Below are positions 48,636 to 61,711 of a stretch of 64,000 nucleotides of DNA, piece by piece. Position numbers and translations under genes: made by a program. Below the pieces are notes generated by a model, which saw only the letters and a program-made list of their open reading frames with translations, was not told where the DNA came from and ran no database searches. The stretch is from positions 58,095 through 122,094 of the forward strand of contig NZ_VLKW01000006.1 in NCBI RefSeq assembly GCF_007830495.1. Direction: 5' to 3'. This DNA is from Pseudoduganella flava (GTDB taxonomy: Bacteria; Pseudomonadota; Gammaproteobacteria; Burkholderiales; Burkholderiaceae_D). The stretch's first letter is position 1. Each line of letters opens with the position of its first letter.

Positions 48636-48660
48636 AGCCCGGCTGTTGCCGGGCTTTTTT
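48636..48660 (+). terminator. Terminator of the TSUP permease gene
   Basis: AGCCCGG-CTGTTG-CCGGGCT followed by a T run. It lies exactly between parS sites 1 and 2. Confidence 0.85.
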
Positions 48661-48675
48661 GTTTCACGTGGAACA
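48660..48675. promoter_or_regulatory. parS: parS site 2
   Basis: TGTTTCACGTGGAACA, identical to site 1 and in the same orientation, 31 bp further on. Confidence 0.9.
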
Positions 48676-48707
48676 GTGGCGACGCTTCAATATTGGCGAT
48701 GAGGAGC

Positions 48708-48723
48708 TGTTCCACGTGAAACA
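48708..48723. promoter_or_regulatory. parS: parS site 3
   Basis: TGTTCCACGTGAAACA, the reverse complement of sites 1 and 2 and an exact match to the consensus with C at the variable position. It lies 86 bp before mnmG. Confidence 0.92.
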
Positions 48724-48770
48724 ATGCAGGAATATTTCTGCCTAAAAAAGTCGCAGGGCGCAAAAAACTT

Positions 48771-48776
48771 TATAAT
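48771..48776 (+). promoter_or_regulatory. -10 element of the mnmG operon
   Basis: TATAAT, 34 bp before the mnmG start; the -35 region is weak. Confidence 0.55.
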
Positions 48777-48809
48777 CTCGATCCATACCTAGTCTCTCGC
48801 TTCTCATCA

Positions 48810-50738
48810 ATGCTATTTCCTACTGAATTCGACGTCATCGTCGTCGGCGGCGGCCACGCCGGAACCGAGGCCGCGCTCGCGTCCGCCCGGATGGGTCAGA
48901 AGACTCTGTTGCTGACGCATAACATCGAGACCCTCGGTCAGATGTCCTGCAACCCGTCGATCGGCGGCATCGGTAAAGGCCACCTGGTCAAGGAAGTGGA
49001 TGCGCTCGGCGGCGCGATGGCGATCGCGACGGACGAGGCGGGCATCCAGTTCCGTATCCTGAATTCGTCGAAGGGACCAGCCGTCCGCGCGACGCGTGCC
49101 CAGGCCGACCGCATCCTGTACAAGCAGGCGATCCGTTCGCGTCTGGAGAACCAGCCGAACCTGTGGCTGTTCCAGCAGGCCGTCGACGACCTGATGGTCG
49201 AAGGTGACCGCGTGGTCGGTGCTGTCACCCAGATCGGCTTGCAGTTCCGCGCTCGCGCCGTGGTGCTGACCGCTGGGACGTTCCTGGACGGTAAGATCCA
49301 CGTCGGCTTGCAGAACTACTCGGCCGGCCGTGCAGGCGATCCGCCGGCGCTGTCGCTGTCCGCCCGCCTGAAGGAATTGAAACTGCCGCAAGGCCGGCTG
49401 AAGACGGGTACGCCGCCGCGCATCGACGGCCGCAGCATCGACTTCTCCGTGATGACGGAACAGCCGGGCGACCTGGATCCGGTGCCCGTGTTCTCGTTCA
49501 TGGGTAACACGGCGATGCACCCGAAACAGCTGCCGTGCTGGGTCACGCACACCAATCAGCGTACGCACGACATCATCCGCGGCGGCCTCGACCGCAGCCC
49601 GATGTACACCGGCGTCATCGAAGGTGTCGGCCCGCGGTACTGCCCGTCGATCGAGGACAAGATCCATCGCTTCGCCAGCAAGGAATCACACCAGATCTTC
49701 CTGGAGCCGGAAGGCTTGACGACGAACGAGTTCTACCCGAACGGCATCTCGACGAGCCTGCCGTTCGACGTGCAGATCGAACTGGTCCGTTCGATGAAGG
49801 GCCTCGAGAACGCGCACATCCTGCGTCCCGGCTACGCGATCGAGTACGACTACTTCGATCCGCGCGGCCTGAAGGCATCGCTGGAAACGAAGGCGATCGC
49901 CGGCCTGTACTTCGCCGGCCAGGTCAACGGCACGACGGGTTACGAAGAGGCGGCGGCGCAGGGCCTGCTGGCCGGCATCAACGCGGCGCTGCAAACGCAA
50001 GGCAAGGAGCCGTGGACGCCTGGACGTTCCGAGGCGTACCTGGGCGTCCTTGTGGACGACCTCGTCACGCAAGGCGTGCAGGAGCCGTATCGGATGTTTA
50101 CGAGCCGTGCCGAGTACCGCCTGTCGCTGCGTGAGGACAACGCGGACATGCGCCTGACGGAAATCGGCCGCAAGCTGGGCGTCGTCGGCGATGCGCAATG
50201 GGAAGCATTCGAGCGCAAGCGCGATGCGGTGGCGGCGGAGCTGGAGCGGCTGAAGTCGACGTGGGTGAACCCGCGCATCGTCGCGGCTGCGGAGTCCGAG
50301 CGCGTGATCGGCCAGGCCATCGAGCGCGAGTATTCGCTGGCGGACCTGTTACGCCGTCCGAACGTGGACTACGACAAGCTGGTGACGTTGACGGGCGCGG
50401 ACGGCCAGAATCTCGGCGGTCCGGGCGTGGCGGACCCGGCCGTCCAGGAACAGGTCGAGATACAGCTGAAGTATTCCGGCTACATCGAGCGCCAGTTGCG
50501 CGAGGTGGAGCGCCATGAGCACTACGAGAACCTGAAGCTGCCCGAGGGATTCAACTACCTGGAGATCGCCGCGCTGTCCGTCGAGGTGCGGCAGAAGCTG
50601 GCGAAGCACCAGCCGGAAACGCTCGGTCAGGCGTCGCGGATTTCCGGCGTGACGCCGGCCGCGATTTCGCTGCTGCTGGTGCACCTGAAGAAAGCTGGTT
50701 ACGGTGGCTTCGTCACGCTGAAAGACGAGGCGGCTTGA
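48810..50738 (+). CDS. mnmG: tRNA uridine-5-carboxymethylaminomethyl modification enzyme MnmG
   Basis: 642 residues. With MnmE it adds the cmnm5 group to U34 of tRNAs. FAD-binding N-terminus [20 protein letters not shown], then [20 protein letters not shown] and [21 protein letters not shown]. Full length. The stop overlaps rsmG by one base. The mnmG-rsmG-parA-parB order is the classic origin-proximal cluster. Confidence 0.99.
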   Translation: MLFPTEFDVIVVGGGHAGTEAALASARMGQKTLLLTHNIETLGQMSCNPSIGGIGKGHLVKEVDALGGAMAIATDEAGIQFRILNSSKGPAVRATRAQADRILYKQAIRSRLENQPNLWLFQQAVDDLMVEGDRVVGAVTQIGLQFRARAVVLTAGTFLDGKIHVGLQNYSAGRAGDPPALSLSARLKELKLPQGRLKTGTPPRIDGRSIDFSVMTEQPGDLDPVPVFSFMGNTAMHPKQLPCWVTHTNQRTHDIIRGGLDRSPMYTGVIEGVGPRYCPSIEDKIHRFASKESHQIFLEPEGLTTNEFYPNGISTSLPFDVQIELVRSMKGLENAHILRPGYAIEYDYFDPRGLKASLETKAIAGLYFAGQVNGTTGYEEAAAQGLLAGINAALQTQGKEPWTPGRSEAYLGVLVDDLVTQGVQEPYRMFTSRAEYRLSLREDNADMRLTEIGRKLGVVGDAQWEAFERKRDAVAAELERLKSTWVNPRIVAAAESERVIGQAIEREYSLADLLRRPNVDYDKLVTLTGADGQNLGGPGVADPAVQEQVEIQLKYSGYIERQLREVERHEHYENLKLPEGFNYLEIAALSVEVRQKLAKHQPETLGQASRISGVTPAAISLLLVHLKKAGYGGFVTLKDEAA

Positions 50739-51406
50739 TGGCGCTGTTCGATCGCGCCGCCCTGGCGCCCGTGCTGGCAGACGGCTTGCAGAAACTGGAG
50801 CTGGCGCTGACGCCGGCGCAGCAGGACCAGCTGCTGGATTACCTGGCTCTGCTGAACAAGTGGAACCACGTGTACAACCTGACGTCGGTGCGCGAGCCGA
50901 TGCAGATGATGACGTTGCACCTGCTCGACTCGCTGGCCGCCTTGCCGGCCTTCGCCGGCGCGCGCAACGTGCTGGACGTCGGGGCAGGGGGCGGGTTGCC
51001 CGGCATCGTGCTGGCGATCGCCCGGCCGGACATGAAGGTGTCGATGATCGACACGGTGCACAAGAAAACGGCGTTCCTGACGCAGGTGAAGGCGGAGCTG
51101 GGCCTGGCGAACGTGACGGTGTACACGAAGAAGGTGCAGGAGCTCGCGGTGAAGGAACCGTTCGACGTGATCACGTCGCGGGCGTTTGCCGACCTGTCGG
51201 ATTTCGTCGAGTGGTCGCAGCACCTGCTGGCCGATGACGGCCGCTTCATCGCGCTGAAAGGCACGGCGCCGCAGGACGAACGGGAACGGCTGCCCGAGGC
51301 GTGGCAGGTGCGCGAATTACGGCCGTTGCGGGTGCCCGGGCTGGGAGCGGACCGGCACCTGGTTTTCGTCGAGCGCAAGAACGCGGCGGAGCAAGAAACC
51401 GTATAA
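50738..51406 (+). CDS. rsmG: 16S rRNA (guanine(527)-N(7))-methyltransferase
   Basis: 222 residues. Methylates G527 of 16S rRNA. YLALLNKWNHVYNLTSVREP, the SAM motif VLDVGAGGGLPGIVLAIARP and TSRAFADLSDF are typical. ATG at 50738 shares a base with the mnmG stop. The 3' end runs into the 9-bp tandem array, which supplies the last codon and stop. Confidence 0.97.
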   Translation: MALFDRAALAPVLADGLQKLELALTPAQQDQLLDYLALLNKWNHVYNLTSVREPMQMMTLHLLDSLAALPAFAGARNVLDVGAGGGLPGIVLAIARPDMKVSMIDTVHKKTAFLTQVKAELGLANVTVYTKKVQELAVKEPFDVITSRAFADLSDFVEWSQHLLADDGRFIALKGTAPQDERERLPEAWQVRELRPLRVPGLGADRHLVFVERKNAAEQETV

Positions 51407-51481
51407 ACCATATAAATCGTTTATACCGTATAAATAGTATAAACGATATAAATCATATAAACCGTATAAACGGTATATATC
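51401..51481 (+). repeat. Nine-unit tandem repeat with 9-bp period between rsmG and parA
   Basis: Units read GTATAAACC, ATATAAATC, GTTTATACC, GTATAAATA, GTATAAACG, ATATAAATC, ATATAAACC, GTATAAACG, GTATATATC. The consensus is RTATAAAYS with one unit inverted. It is strongly AT-rich in a GC-rich genome and ends 16 bp before the parA start. It holds the rsmG stop codon. Confidence 0.9.
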
Positions 51482-51497
51482 CAAAACAAGAAGATAC

Positions 51498-52268
51498 ATG
51501 GCGAAAATATTCTGCGTAGCAAACCAGAAGGGCGGCGTCGGCAAGACCACCACCACGGTGAACTTGTCCGCCGGCCTGGCCAAGCTGAACCAGCGCGTGC
51601 TGCTGGTGGACCTGGACCCGCAGGGCAATGCGACGATGGGGGCCGGTATCAACAAGGCGGGATTGGCCGCTTCCACGTATGAAGTCATGCTCGGTACGTC
51701 CGACGTGGCGACGGCGCGCCAGCGCTCCGAGTCGGGCCGGTTCGACGTACTGCCGGCGAACCGCGAGCTGGCCGGCGCCGAGGTCGAGATGGTCGAGCTG
51801 GACAACCGCGAGAAGCGCCTGAAGAACGCGCTGGCCACGGTCGACGGCGACTATGACTTCATCCTGATCGACTGCCCGCCCGCGCTGTCGATGCTGACCT
51901 TGAACGGCCTGTGCGCCGCGCACGGCGTGATCATCCCGATGCAGTGCGAGTACTACGCGCTGGAAGGGCTGTCCGACCTCGTCAACACGATCAAGAAGGT
52001 GCACGCGAACCTGAACCAGGACCTGAAGATCATCGGCCTCCTGCGCGTGATGTTCGATCCGCGCATGACGTTGTCGCAGCAGGTGTCCGCGCAGCTGGAA
52101 CAGCACTTCGGCGACAAGGTGTTCAAGACGATCATCCCGCGCAACGTCCGCCTCGCGGAAGCGCCGTCGTACGGCATGCCGGGCGTGACATTCGACCCGT
52201 CCTCGAAGGGCGCCCAGGCGTACATCGCGTTCGGCGCCGAGATGGTCAAGCGTATCAAGACCATGTGA
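51498..52268 (+). CDS. parA: Chromosome partitioning ATPase ParA
   Basis: 256 residues, cytoplasmic and nucleoid-bound. Deviant Walker A KGGVGKTTTTVNLSAGLA with the signature Lys, then VDLDPQGNATMGAG and DFILIDCPPALSMLTLNGL. It works with ParB and parS in origin segregation. Preceded by the 9-bp repeat array, followed by a palindromic repeat and then parB. Confidence 0.98.
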   Translation: MAKIFCVANQKGGVGKTTTTVNLSAGLAKLNQRVLLVDLDPQGNATMGAGINKAGLAASTYEVMLGTSDVATARQRSESGRFDVLPANRELAGAEVEMVELDNREKRLKNALATVDGDYDFILIDCPPALSMLTLNGLCAAHGVIIPMQCEYYALEGLSDLVNTIKKVHANLNQDLKIIGLLRVMFDPRMTLSQQVSAQLEQHFGDKVFKTIIPRNVRLAEAPSYGMPGVTFDPSSKGAQAYIAFGAEMVKRIKTM

Positions 52269-52320
52269 AAAAACCGGTGTCAGACACCGGTTTTCGGAAG
52301 AAAACCGGTGTCTGACACCC
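52267..52320. repeat. Interspersed palindromic repeat between parA and parB
   Basis: AAAACCGGTGTCAGACACCGG, then TTTTC, then AAAACCGGTGTCTGACACC: two tandem copies of the GGTGTCWGACACC palindrome. It fills the whole parA-parB gap and could form a terminator-like hairpin inside the operon. Confidence 0.78.
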
Positions 52321-52338
52321 CTCCGGTAGAAGACAACA

Positions 52339-53226
52339 ATGGCAACCAAAAAACTCAAGGGCCTCGGTCGCGGCCTCGATGCGCTGCTGGGCGGCGACAG
52401 CGAACCTTCCCATGGACAGGCGGAGCAGGGCGGTACGTCCGAGCTTGCGCTGGCGCAGTTGCAACCAGGTAAGTACCAGCCGCGCACGCGGATGGACGAG
52501 GGCAGCCTGAACGAGCTGGCCGCGTCGATCAAGGCGCAAGGCATCATGCAGCCGATCCTCGTGCGCCCGGTGGGCAACGAGAACGGCGTGACGAAGTACG
52601 AGATCATCGCGGGCGAGCGCCGTTACCGCGCCGCACAAATTGCCGGTTTGGAAACAGTCCCCGTGCTGGTGCGCGAGGTGGACGACACCGCCGCCGCGGC
52701 CATGGCGCTGATCGAGAACATCCAGCGCGAAGACTTGAATCCCCTCGAAGAGGCGCAGGGCATCCACCGCCTGATCACGGACTTCGCGTTCACGCATGAG
52801 CAGGCGGCCAGCGCCGTCGGCCGTTCGCGCAGCGCCGTGTCGAACCTGCTGCGCCTGTTGAACCTGGCAGCGCCCGTGCAGACGATGCTGATGGCCGGCG
52901 ACATCGACATGGGCCATGCCCGCGCCTTGCTCGCCGTCGATGCCGCCACGCAGATCACGCTGGCCAACCTCGTCGTCGCGAAACGCCTGTCGGTGCGCGA
53001 AACGGAAAAACTCGTCACCCGCACCCTCGACGAGCAGGATGGCAAGGCCGATCCGAAGGTGCGCGAAAAATCCGGCGATATCAAGCGCCTGGAAGAAGAA
53101 TTGTCCGATACGCTGGCGACCCCGGTCACGTTCCGGATGGGCGCGAAAGGCAAGGGCCAGTTGATCATCGATTTCGCCGACCTGGATATCCTCGACGGCG
53201 TGCTGGCCCGTTTGCGGACCGAATAA
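52339..53226 (+). CDS. parB: Chromosome partitioning protein ParB
   Basis: 295 residues. N-terminal KGLGRGLDALLGGD (ParA-stimulating Arg/Lys region), the CTPase domain with GERRYRAAQIAGL, and the HTH EQAASAVGRSRSAVSNLLRL L that reads parS; a C-terminal dimerisation region ends it. Its sites lie 3.6 kb upstream at 48613-48723. Confidence 0.98.
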   Translation: MATKKLKGLGRGLDALLGGDSEPSHGQAEQGGTSELALAQLQPGKYQPRTRMDEGSLNELAASIKAQGIMQPILVRPVGNENGVTKYEIIAGERRYRAAQIAGLETVPVLVREVDDTAAAAMALIENIQREDLNPLEEAQGIHRLITDFAFTHEQAASAVGRSRSAVSNLLRLLNLAAPVQTMLMAGDIDMGHARALLAVDAATQITLANLVVAKRLSVRETEKLVTRTLDEQDGKADPKVREKSGDIKRLEEELSDTLATPVTFRMGAKGKGQLIIDFADLDILDGVLARLRTE

Positions 53227-53486
53227 TTACTCTAGAAGTAATCGCCCGGCGTTGCCGGACCGTCTATTGTGACGCCGGATGCGATCCCGATATCGGTCCC
53301 GGCAGGCGCCGGGGGCGAACATCGCGATGGACGGTTCGGCCGGGTTACCTACCGAAAATACGCCTTAAGCACGATTTAAGCTTGCTGTGCAGCCCCGGCC
53401 TGCACCGTTGTGGTGCAAACAAGCGCGACAAGTTGCTGAAGTTGTTGCAATGTTGCTTTAGATTGCTCTGTTGCGGTGCAGCATGT

Positions 53487-53516
53487 TTGACGTGACAATC
53501 GTAACAGCCCTATAAT
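53487..53516 (+). promoter_or_regulatory. Promoter of the ATP synthase operon
   Basis: TTGACG (53487-53492), 18-bp spacer, TATAAT (53511-53516), 44 bp before atpI. The rest of the 333-bp gap after parB (53227-53486) shows no gene or clear structure. Confidence 0.8.
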
Positions 53517-53559
53517 CCCGTGTCTTTGGGTCTTAAAGCTACGTTAAGAAGGTTGGCAA

Positions 53560-53928
53560 GTGAGTGATTCTGCGACAGGTATCGCCCGGCCGGTCTTCCG
53601 TATCGTTGCCCTGCAACTGACCATCGCCGTCCTGTTTTCCGCCCTCGTCGCGCTTTTCGCCGGGGTGGGGAAAGGCTGGTCCGCCGCCATGGGCGGCGCG
53701 ATCGCGGTGGCCGGCAGCGCCGTGTATGCGCTGATGGTGGCGAGGGGTGGCAACGACGCCAAAGCCGTATTCCGGCGGCATTTTCGCGCCGAAATGACGA
53801 AAGTATTCATTACAGCGGTGCTGTTTATCGCAGCGCTGGTGCTGTTTCAGTCGGCCGCCTGGTTATGGCTGATCTTGGGTTTTGCGGTGACAACCTTGGC
53901 GTACTGGTTCTCACTGCTGACAGTTTAA
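53560..53928 (+). CDS. atpI: ATP synthase protein I
   Basis: 122 residues from a GTG start. Small membrane protein with four hydrophobic segments (LTIAVLFSALVALFAG; AMGGAIAVAGSAVYALMVA; VFITAVLFIAALVLF; LWLILGFAVTTLAYWF). It helps assemble the c-ring or acts in Mg2+ homeostasis in other species. First gene of the operon. Confidence 0.93.
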   Translation: MSDSATGIARPVFRIVALQLTIAVLFSALVALFAGVGKGWSAAMGGAIAVAGSAVYALMVARGGNDAKAVFRRHFRAEMTKVFITAVLFIAALVLFQSAAWLWLILGFAVTTLAYWFSLLTV

Positions 53929-54816
<888 letters not shown>

Positions 54817-54878
54817 AAATTTTTGTAAATTCCATTTTTTGGTATCTGTAGTTTTTTTAAATCTTAGGAGAAATCTAA

Positions 54879-55160
<282 letters not shown>

Positions 55161-55199
55161 TTTCACGCTCCAACCGGGGAAACTTTTTAGGAGCAAGGT

Positions 55200-55670
55200 A
55201 TGAACATCAATATGTCTCTCATCGGTCAGATGATCACCTTCGCGGTGCTCGTCTGGTTCTCGATGAAATTCGTATTCCCGGCGCTGAACAACGCGCTGGA
55301 TGAGCGTGCCAAGCGTATTGCGGACGGTCTGGCTGCTGCCGACCAGGGTCAGGCTGCGATGGCAGCCGCTGAAAAGAAGGCTGTCGAAGCCCTGACCTCC
55401 GCCCGTGACGAAGCCGCCCAGCGCGTCGCGGACGCCGAAAAGCGCGCGCAACTGATCGCAGAAGAAATCAAGGCCAATGCCAAAGCCGAAGCGGACCGCA
55501 TCATTGCGCAAGCCAAGGCCGAAGCCGACCAGCAAGTCACCCAGGCGCGCGAACAACTGCGTGCCCAGGTCGCCGACCTGGCCGTCAAGGGCGCCGAGCA
55601 GATCCTGAAGCGCGAAGTCAACGCGTCGGCCCACGCCGACCTGCTGAACCGCCTTGCGACCGAGCTGTAA
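55200..55670 (+). CDS. atpF: ATP synthase F0 subunit b
   Basis: 156 residues. One N-terminal membrane helix ([19 protein letters not shown]) and a long Ala/Glu/Lys-rich coiled coil. Peripheral stalk. TTTAGGAGCAAGG precedes the start. Confidence 0.97.
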   Translation: MNINMSLIGQMITFAVLVWFSMKFVFPALNNALDERAKRIADGLAAADQGQAAMAAAEKKAVEALTSARDEAAQRVADAEKRAQLIAEEIKANAKAEADRIIAQAKAEADQQVTQAREQLRAQVADLAVKGAEQILKREVNASAHADLLNRLATEL

Positions 55671-55672
55671 TC

Positions 55673-56206
55673 ATGGCTGAACTCGCAACCGTCGCTCGTC
55701 CTTACGCGGAAGCCCTCTTCCGCGTAGCCCAGGCTGGCAACCTCGCGCAGTGGTCCGATCTGGTGTCCGAACTGGCCCAGATCGGTTCGCATGAAGAGGT
55801 GCTGGCATACGCCCGCAACCCGAAGGTGTCGGACAGCGATGTGCTGGCGACCGTCACCTCCCTGCTGAAGTCGCCGCTCAATGCGGAAGCGAACAACTTC
55901 CTCTCGATGCTGATCGAAAACGGCCGCATCGAATTGCTGCCGGAAATCGGCGCCCAGTTCCACGCGCTGAAGAACAGCGTGGAAGGTGCGGCGGATGCCG
56001 AAATCACGAGCGCATTCGACATGGACGGCACGCAAGCCGCCGCCCTGGTCGCGACGCTGGAAAAGAAATTCGGCCGCAAGCTGAACCCGCATGTCACCGT
56101 CGATCCGGAGCTGATCGGCGGCGTGCGCGTGGTGGTCGGTGACGAAGTGCTGGACACTTCGGTCCGCGCCAAGCTGCAACAGATGCGTGTTGCGCTGACG
56201 TCGTAA
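55673..56206 (+). CDS. atpH: ATP synthase F1 subunit delta
   Basis: 177 residues. [20 protein letters not shown] is the typical start; the C-terminal part [21 protein letters not shown] is diagnostic. It links the stalk to F1. It starts 2 bp after the atpF stop. Confidence 0.97.
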   Translation: MAELATVARPYAEALFRVAQAGNLAQWSDLVSELAQIGSHEEVLAYARNPKVSDSDVLATVTSLLKSPLNAEANNFLSMLIENGRIELLPEIGAQFHALKNSVEGAADAEITSAFDMDGTQAAALVATLEKKFGRKLNPHVTVDPELIGGVRVVVGDEVLDTSVRAKLQQMRVALTS

Positions 56207-56270
56207 TCCACCGGCTGCGGCAGGCCCCCATACCCTCGCGCAAGCTGAGAGAACACAATTAGGAGTTACC

Positions 56271-57812
56271 ATGCAACTCAACCCATCTGAAATCAGCGAG
56301 CTGATCAAGAGCCGGATCCAAGGCATTGATGGCGGCGCTGAAGTGCGCAATCAAGGCACCGTCATCTCGGTTGCCGACGGTATCTGCCGCATCCACGGTC
56401 TGTCCGAAGTGATGCAAGGCGAGATGCTGGAGTTCCCGGGCAATACGTTCGGCCTCGCGATGAACCTGGAGCGCGACTCCGTCGGCGCCGTCATCCTGGG
56501 TGCCTACGAGCACATCTCGGAAGGCGACACGGTCAAGTGCACCGGCCGCATCCTGGAAGTGCCGGTCGGTCCGGAACTGAAAGGCCGCGTCGTCAACGCG
56601 CTGGGCCAGCCGATCGACGGCAAAGGCCCGGTCGATGCGAAGCTGACCTCGCCGATCGAAAAGATCGCTCCGGGCGTGATCGCCCGTGAATCCGTCGGCC
56701 AGCCGATGCAGACCGGCCTGAAGTCGATCGACGCGATGGTGCCGATCGGCCGTGGCCAGCGTGAGCTGATCATCGGCGACCGCCAGACCGGTAAATCCGC
56801 CGTCGCCGTCGACGCGATCATCAACCAGAAGGGCCAGGGCATGACGTGTATCTACGTCGCCATCGGCCAGAAGGCTTCCACGATCAAGAACATCGTCCGC
56901 TCGCTGGAACAGCACGGCGCGATGGAATACACGATCGTCGTGGCCGCTTCCGCGTCCGAATCCGCCGCGATGCAGTACATCTCGGCCTACTCGGGCTGCG
57001 CGATGGGCGAATACTTCCGCGACCGCGGCGAAGACGCGCTGATCGTGTACGACGACCTGTCCAAGCAAGCTGTTGCGTACCGCCAGATCTCCCTGCTGCT
57101 GCGCCGTCCGCCGGGCCGCGAAGCGTACCCGGGCGACGTGTTCTACCTGCACTCGCGTCTGCTGGAGCGTGCCGCACGCGTCAACGCCGACTACGTCGAA
57201 GCGTTCACGAACGGCGCCGTCAAAGGCAAGACCGGTTCGCTGACGGCACTGCCGATCATCGAAACGCAAGCTGGCGACGTGTCCGCATTCGTGCCGACCA
57301 ACGTGATCTCGATTACCGACGGCCAGATCTTCCTGGAAACGTCGCTGTTCAACGCCGGTATCCGTCCTGCGATCAACGCCGGTATCTCGGTGTCCCGCGT
57401 CGGTGGCGCCGCGCAGACGAAGGTCATCAAGGGCCTGTCCGGCGGTATCCGTACCGACCTGGCGCAGTACCGTGAACTGGCTGCGTTCGCGCAGTTCGCA
57501 TCGGACCTGGACGAATCGACCCGCAAGCAGCTGGACCGCGGTGCCCGCGTGACGGAACTGCTGAAGCAGCAGCAATACTCGCCGCTGTCGATCTCGCTGA
57601 TGGGTGCGTCGCTGTTCGCCGTCAACAAGGGCTTCCTGGACGACGTGCCTGTCAAGCAGGTGCTGTCCTTCGAAGCAGGCCTGCACGGCTTCCTGAAGAC
57701 CAAGCACGCTGCCCTGCTGTCGAAGATCGAAGAAACCAAGCAACTGGACAAAGACAGCGAAGCAACGCTGTCCGCTGCCATCGCTGATTTCAAGAAATCC
57801 GGCGCATATTAA
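56271..57812 (+). CDS. atpA: ATP synthase F1 subunit alpha
   Basis: 513 residues. Non-catalytic nucleotide site with P-loop [13 protein letters not shown], then VYVAIGQK-type sequence and the family motif SISVSRVG-like ([17 protein letters not shown]). Standard length, AGGAG before the ATG. Confidence 0.99.
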   Translation: MQLNPSEISELIKSRIQGIDGGAEVRNQGTVISVADGICRIHGLSEVMQGEMLEFPGNTFGLAMNLERDSVGAVILGAYEHISEGDTVKCTGRILEVPVGPELKGRVVNALGQPIDGKGPVDAKLTSPIEKIAPGVIARESVGQPMQTGLKSIDAMVPIGRGQRELIIGDRQTGKSAVAVDAIINQKGQGMTCIYVAIGQKASTIKNIVRSLEQHGAMEYTIVVAASASESAAMQYISAYSGCAMGEYFRDRGEDALIVYDDLSKQAVAYRQISLLLRRPPGREAYPGDVFYLHSRLLERAARVNADYVEAFTNGAVKGKTGSLTALPIIETQAGDVSAFVPTNVISITDGQIFLETSLFNAGIRPAINAGISVSRVGGAAQTKVIKGLSGGIRTDLAQYRELAAFAQFASDLDESTRKQLDRGARVTELLKQQQYSPLSISLMGASLFAVNKGFLDDVPVKQVLSFEAGLHGFLKTKHAALLSKIEETKQLDKDSEATLSAAIADFKKSGAY

Positions 57813-57868
57813 GCAGCACGGCGGTTCACCCAGGTGAACCGCCATTCGCGCAGAAGGAGTAAGGACTC

Positions 57869-60177
<2,309 letters not shown>

Positions 60178-60229
60178 TCGAACATAGCGCCGCCTGCGAG
60201 GGCGGCGCTGTGCAACCTTAGGATTGAAA

Positions 60230-60655
60230 ATGGCAAACACTATTCACGTCGATGTGGTGTCGGCAGAAGAGCAGATCTTCTCCGGCGAAGCCACGTTCGT
60301 CGCGTTGCCGGGCGAGCAGGGCGAGCTGGGTATCTACCCGAAGCACACGCCGCTGATCACCCGTATCCGTCCGGGCGCGGTACGCATCCAGGTGCCGGGC
60401 AAGGCCGAAGAGGAGTTCGTCTTCGTCGCCGGCGGCCTGCTGGAAGTGCAGCCGAACGCCGTGACGGTCCTCGCCGACACCGCGATCCGTGGCCACGACC
60501 TGGACGAAGCCAAGGCGCTCGCCTCCAAGAAACTGGCGGAAGAAAACCTGGCCAACAACAAGACGGGCATCGACTACGCGAAAGCCCAGGCGGAACTGGC
60601 AGCGGCCATCGGCCAGCTGGCGGCGATCGCCAAGCTGCGCCAGGCGAAGCACTGA
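60230..60655 (+). CDS. atpC: ATP synthase F1 subunit epsilon
   Basis: 141 residues from the ATG at 60230 (AGGA upstream). N-terminal beta barrel [38 protein letters not shown] and a C-terminal helical hairpin. Inhibitory and coupling subunit. Last gene of the operon. Confidence 0.98.
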   Translation: MANTIHVDVVSAEEQIFSGEATFVALPGEQGELGIYPKHTPLITRIRPGAVRIQVPGKAEEEFVFVAGGLLEVQPNAVTVLADTAIRGHDLDEAKALASKKLAEENLANNKTGIDYAKAQAELAAAIGQLAAIAKLRQAKH

Positions 60656-60675
60656 TCCGCACGCGGCACAAAAAT

Positions 60676-60698
60676 AGGCAGCTTCGGCTGCCTTTTTT
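60676..60698 (+). terminator. Terminator of the ATP synthase operon
   Basis: AGGCAGC-TTCG-GCTGCCTTTTTT, 21 bp after the atpC stop; the TTCG tetraloop makes it strong. Confidence 0.93.
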
Positions 60699-60716
60699 CT
60701 TTCCTGGACGTATATA

Positions 60717-60755
60717 TTTCCTAATATTGCGGTCTGACCCCGAATTGTGGAAATA
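60717..60755. repeat. Interspersed palindromic repeat, partial copy
   Basis: TTTCC...GCGGTCTGACCCCG...GGAAAT, the first half of the element seen at 21431 and 30011. It ends 5 bp before the start of the zinc protease gene. Confidence 0.6.
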
Positions 60756-60759
60756 CTTT

Positions 60760-61683
60760 ATGCGCCTGATGCTTTCCGTCCTGCTGGCTTGCTGCGCATG
60801 GACGACCAACGCCGCGCCGGTGCGCGACCTGACGCTCGCGTTCGACGAGTTTTACCGCAGCACCGAAGGCCAGCCGAGCGCGGAACGCGTCAAGGCGTTT
60901 CGGCGCACAGTGGGCGCGCAGTTCGCCGAATTCTATGGCGATGAGCGGGGCGCCTGGACGAGCGCCGAGCAGGATGCGCGCATCGCGGCCGCCATTCGCG
61001 TCTATCCGACGCTGCGGCCGGCGTACCTGAAGAAAGCGCGCGAGTTCGGTACGCAACTGCCCCGCTACGTGCAAGAGTTCCAGCAGCGCTTTCCCGATTA
61101 CCGCCTGCCCGGCAGCGTGTGGTTCGTCAATAGCCTGGGCGAAATGGATGGCGGCACCCGCACGCTGGCCGGGCGCCAATACCTGATCTTCGGCGCGGAC
61201 GGCATGGCGAAATACCATGGCGATGGCGACGAAGGCGCGTTCTTCCACCACGAGCTGTTCCACACCTACCACGAGCCACGCCTGGCGGCGTGCAGCGAGC
61301 CGCAGCCGGTGTGGTCGGGCCTGTGGACCGAGGGCCTGGCGACGTATGTCTCGCAGCGGATGCACCCGGCGGCCAACGAGAAGGAATTGTTGCTCGACTT
61401 CCCCGCCGGTACGGTGGCACGTACGCAGGCACAGCTGCCGGCGGCCTGGGCCCAGCTCGAGCAGGTGCTGGACAGTGCGGACGCCGACGTGTACGCCAGC
61501 CTGTTCCAGATGTCGAGCAAGGACAAGGCGCTGCCGGCGCGGCGCGGTTATTACCTCGGCTATCTGGTGGCCGAGGACGCCGGCCGGACGCACGACCTGG
61601 ACACGCTGGCACGCCTGGACTGCGCGGCGGCGCGCGAACTGGTGACACGTACGGTACACAAGCTGGCCGCCGCGGCGCGGTGA
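60760..61683 (+). CDS. Exported putative zinc metalloprotease
   Basis: 307 residues from the ATG at 60760, which starts a signal peptide (MRLMLSVLLACCAWTTNAAP). An ATG 33 bp upstream lies inside the repeat. AFFHHELFHTYHEPRLAA contains HExxH (HELFH), with Glu in LWTEGLATYVSQRM 30-40 residues later as third ligand, resembling gluzincin-type proteases (DUF2268-like). Periplasmic. Target unknown. The gene lies right after the atp terminator. Confidence 0.75.
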   Translation: MRLMLSVLLACCAWTTNAAPVRDLTLAFDEFYRSTEGQPSAERVKAFRRTVGAQFAEFYGDERGAWTSAEQDARIAAAIRVYPTLRPAYLKKAREFGTQLPRYVQEFQQRFPDYRLPGSVWFVNSLGEMDGGTRTLAGRQYLIFGADGMAKYHGDGDEGAFFHHELFHTYHEPRLAACSEPQPVWSGLWTEGLATYVSQRMHPAANEKELLLDFPAGTVARTQAQLPAAWAQLEQVLDSADADVYASLFQMSSKDKALPARRGYYLGYLVAEDAGRTHDLDTLARLDCAAARELVTRTVHKLAAAAR

Positions 61684-61711
61684 GCCGCCGTGCCGCTGTA
61701 ACCGGGTCAGG

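Noticed and set aside
56259..57845. Minus-strand frame opposite atpA
   Set aside because: Shadow of a certain gene.
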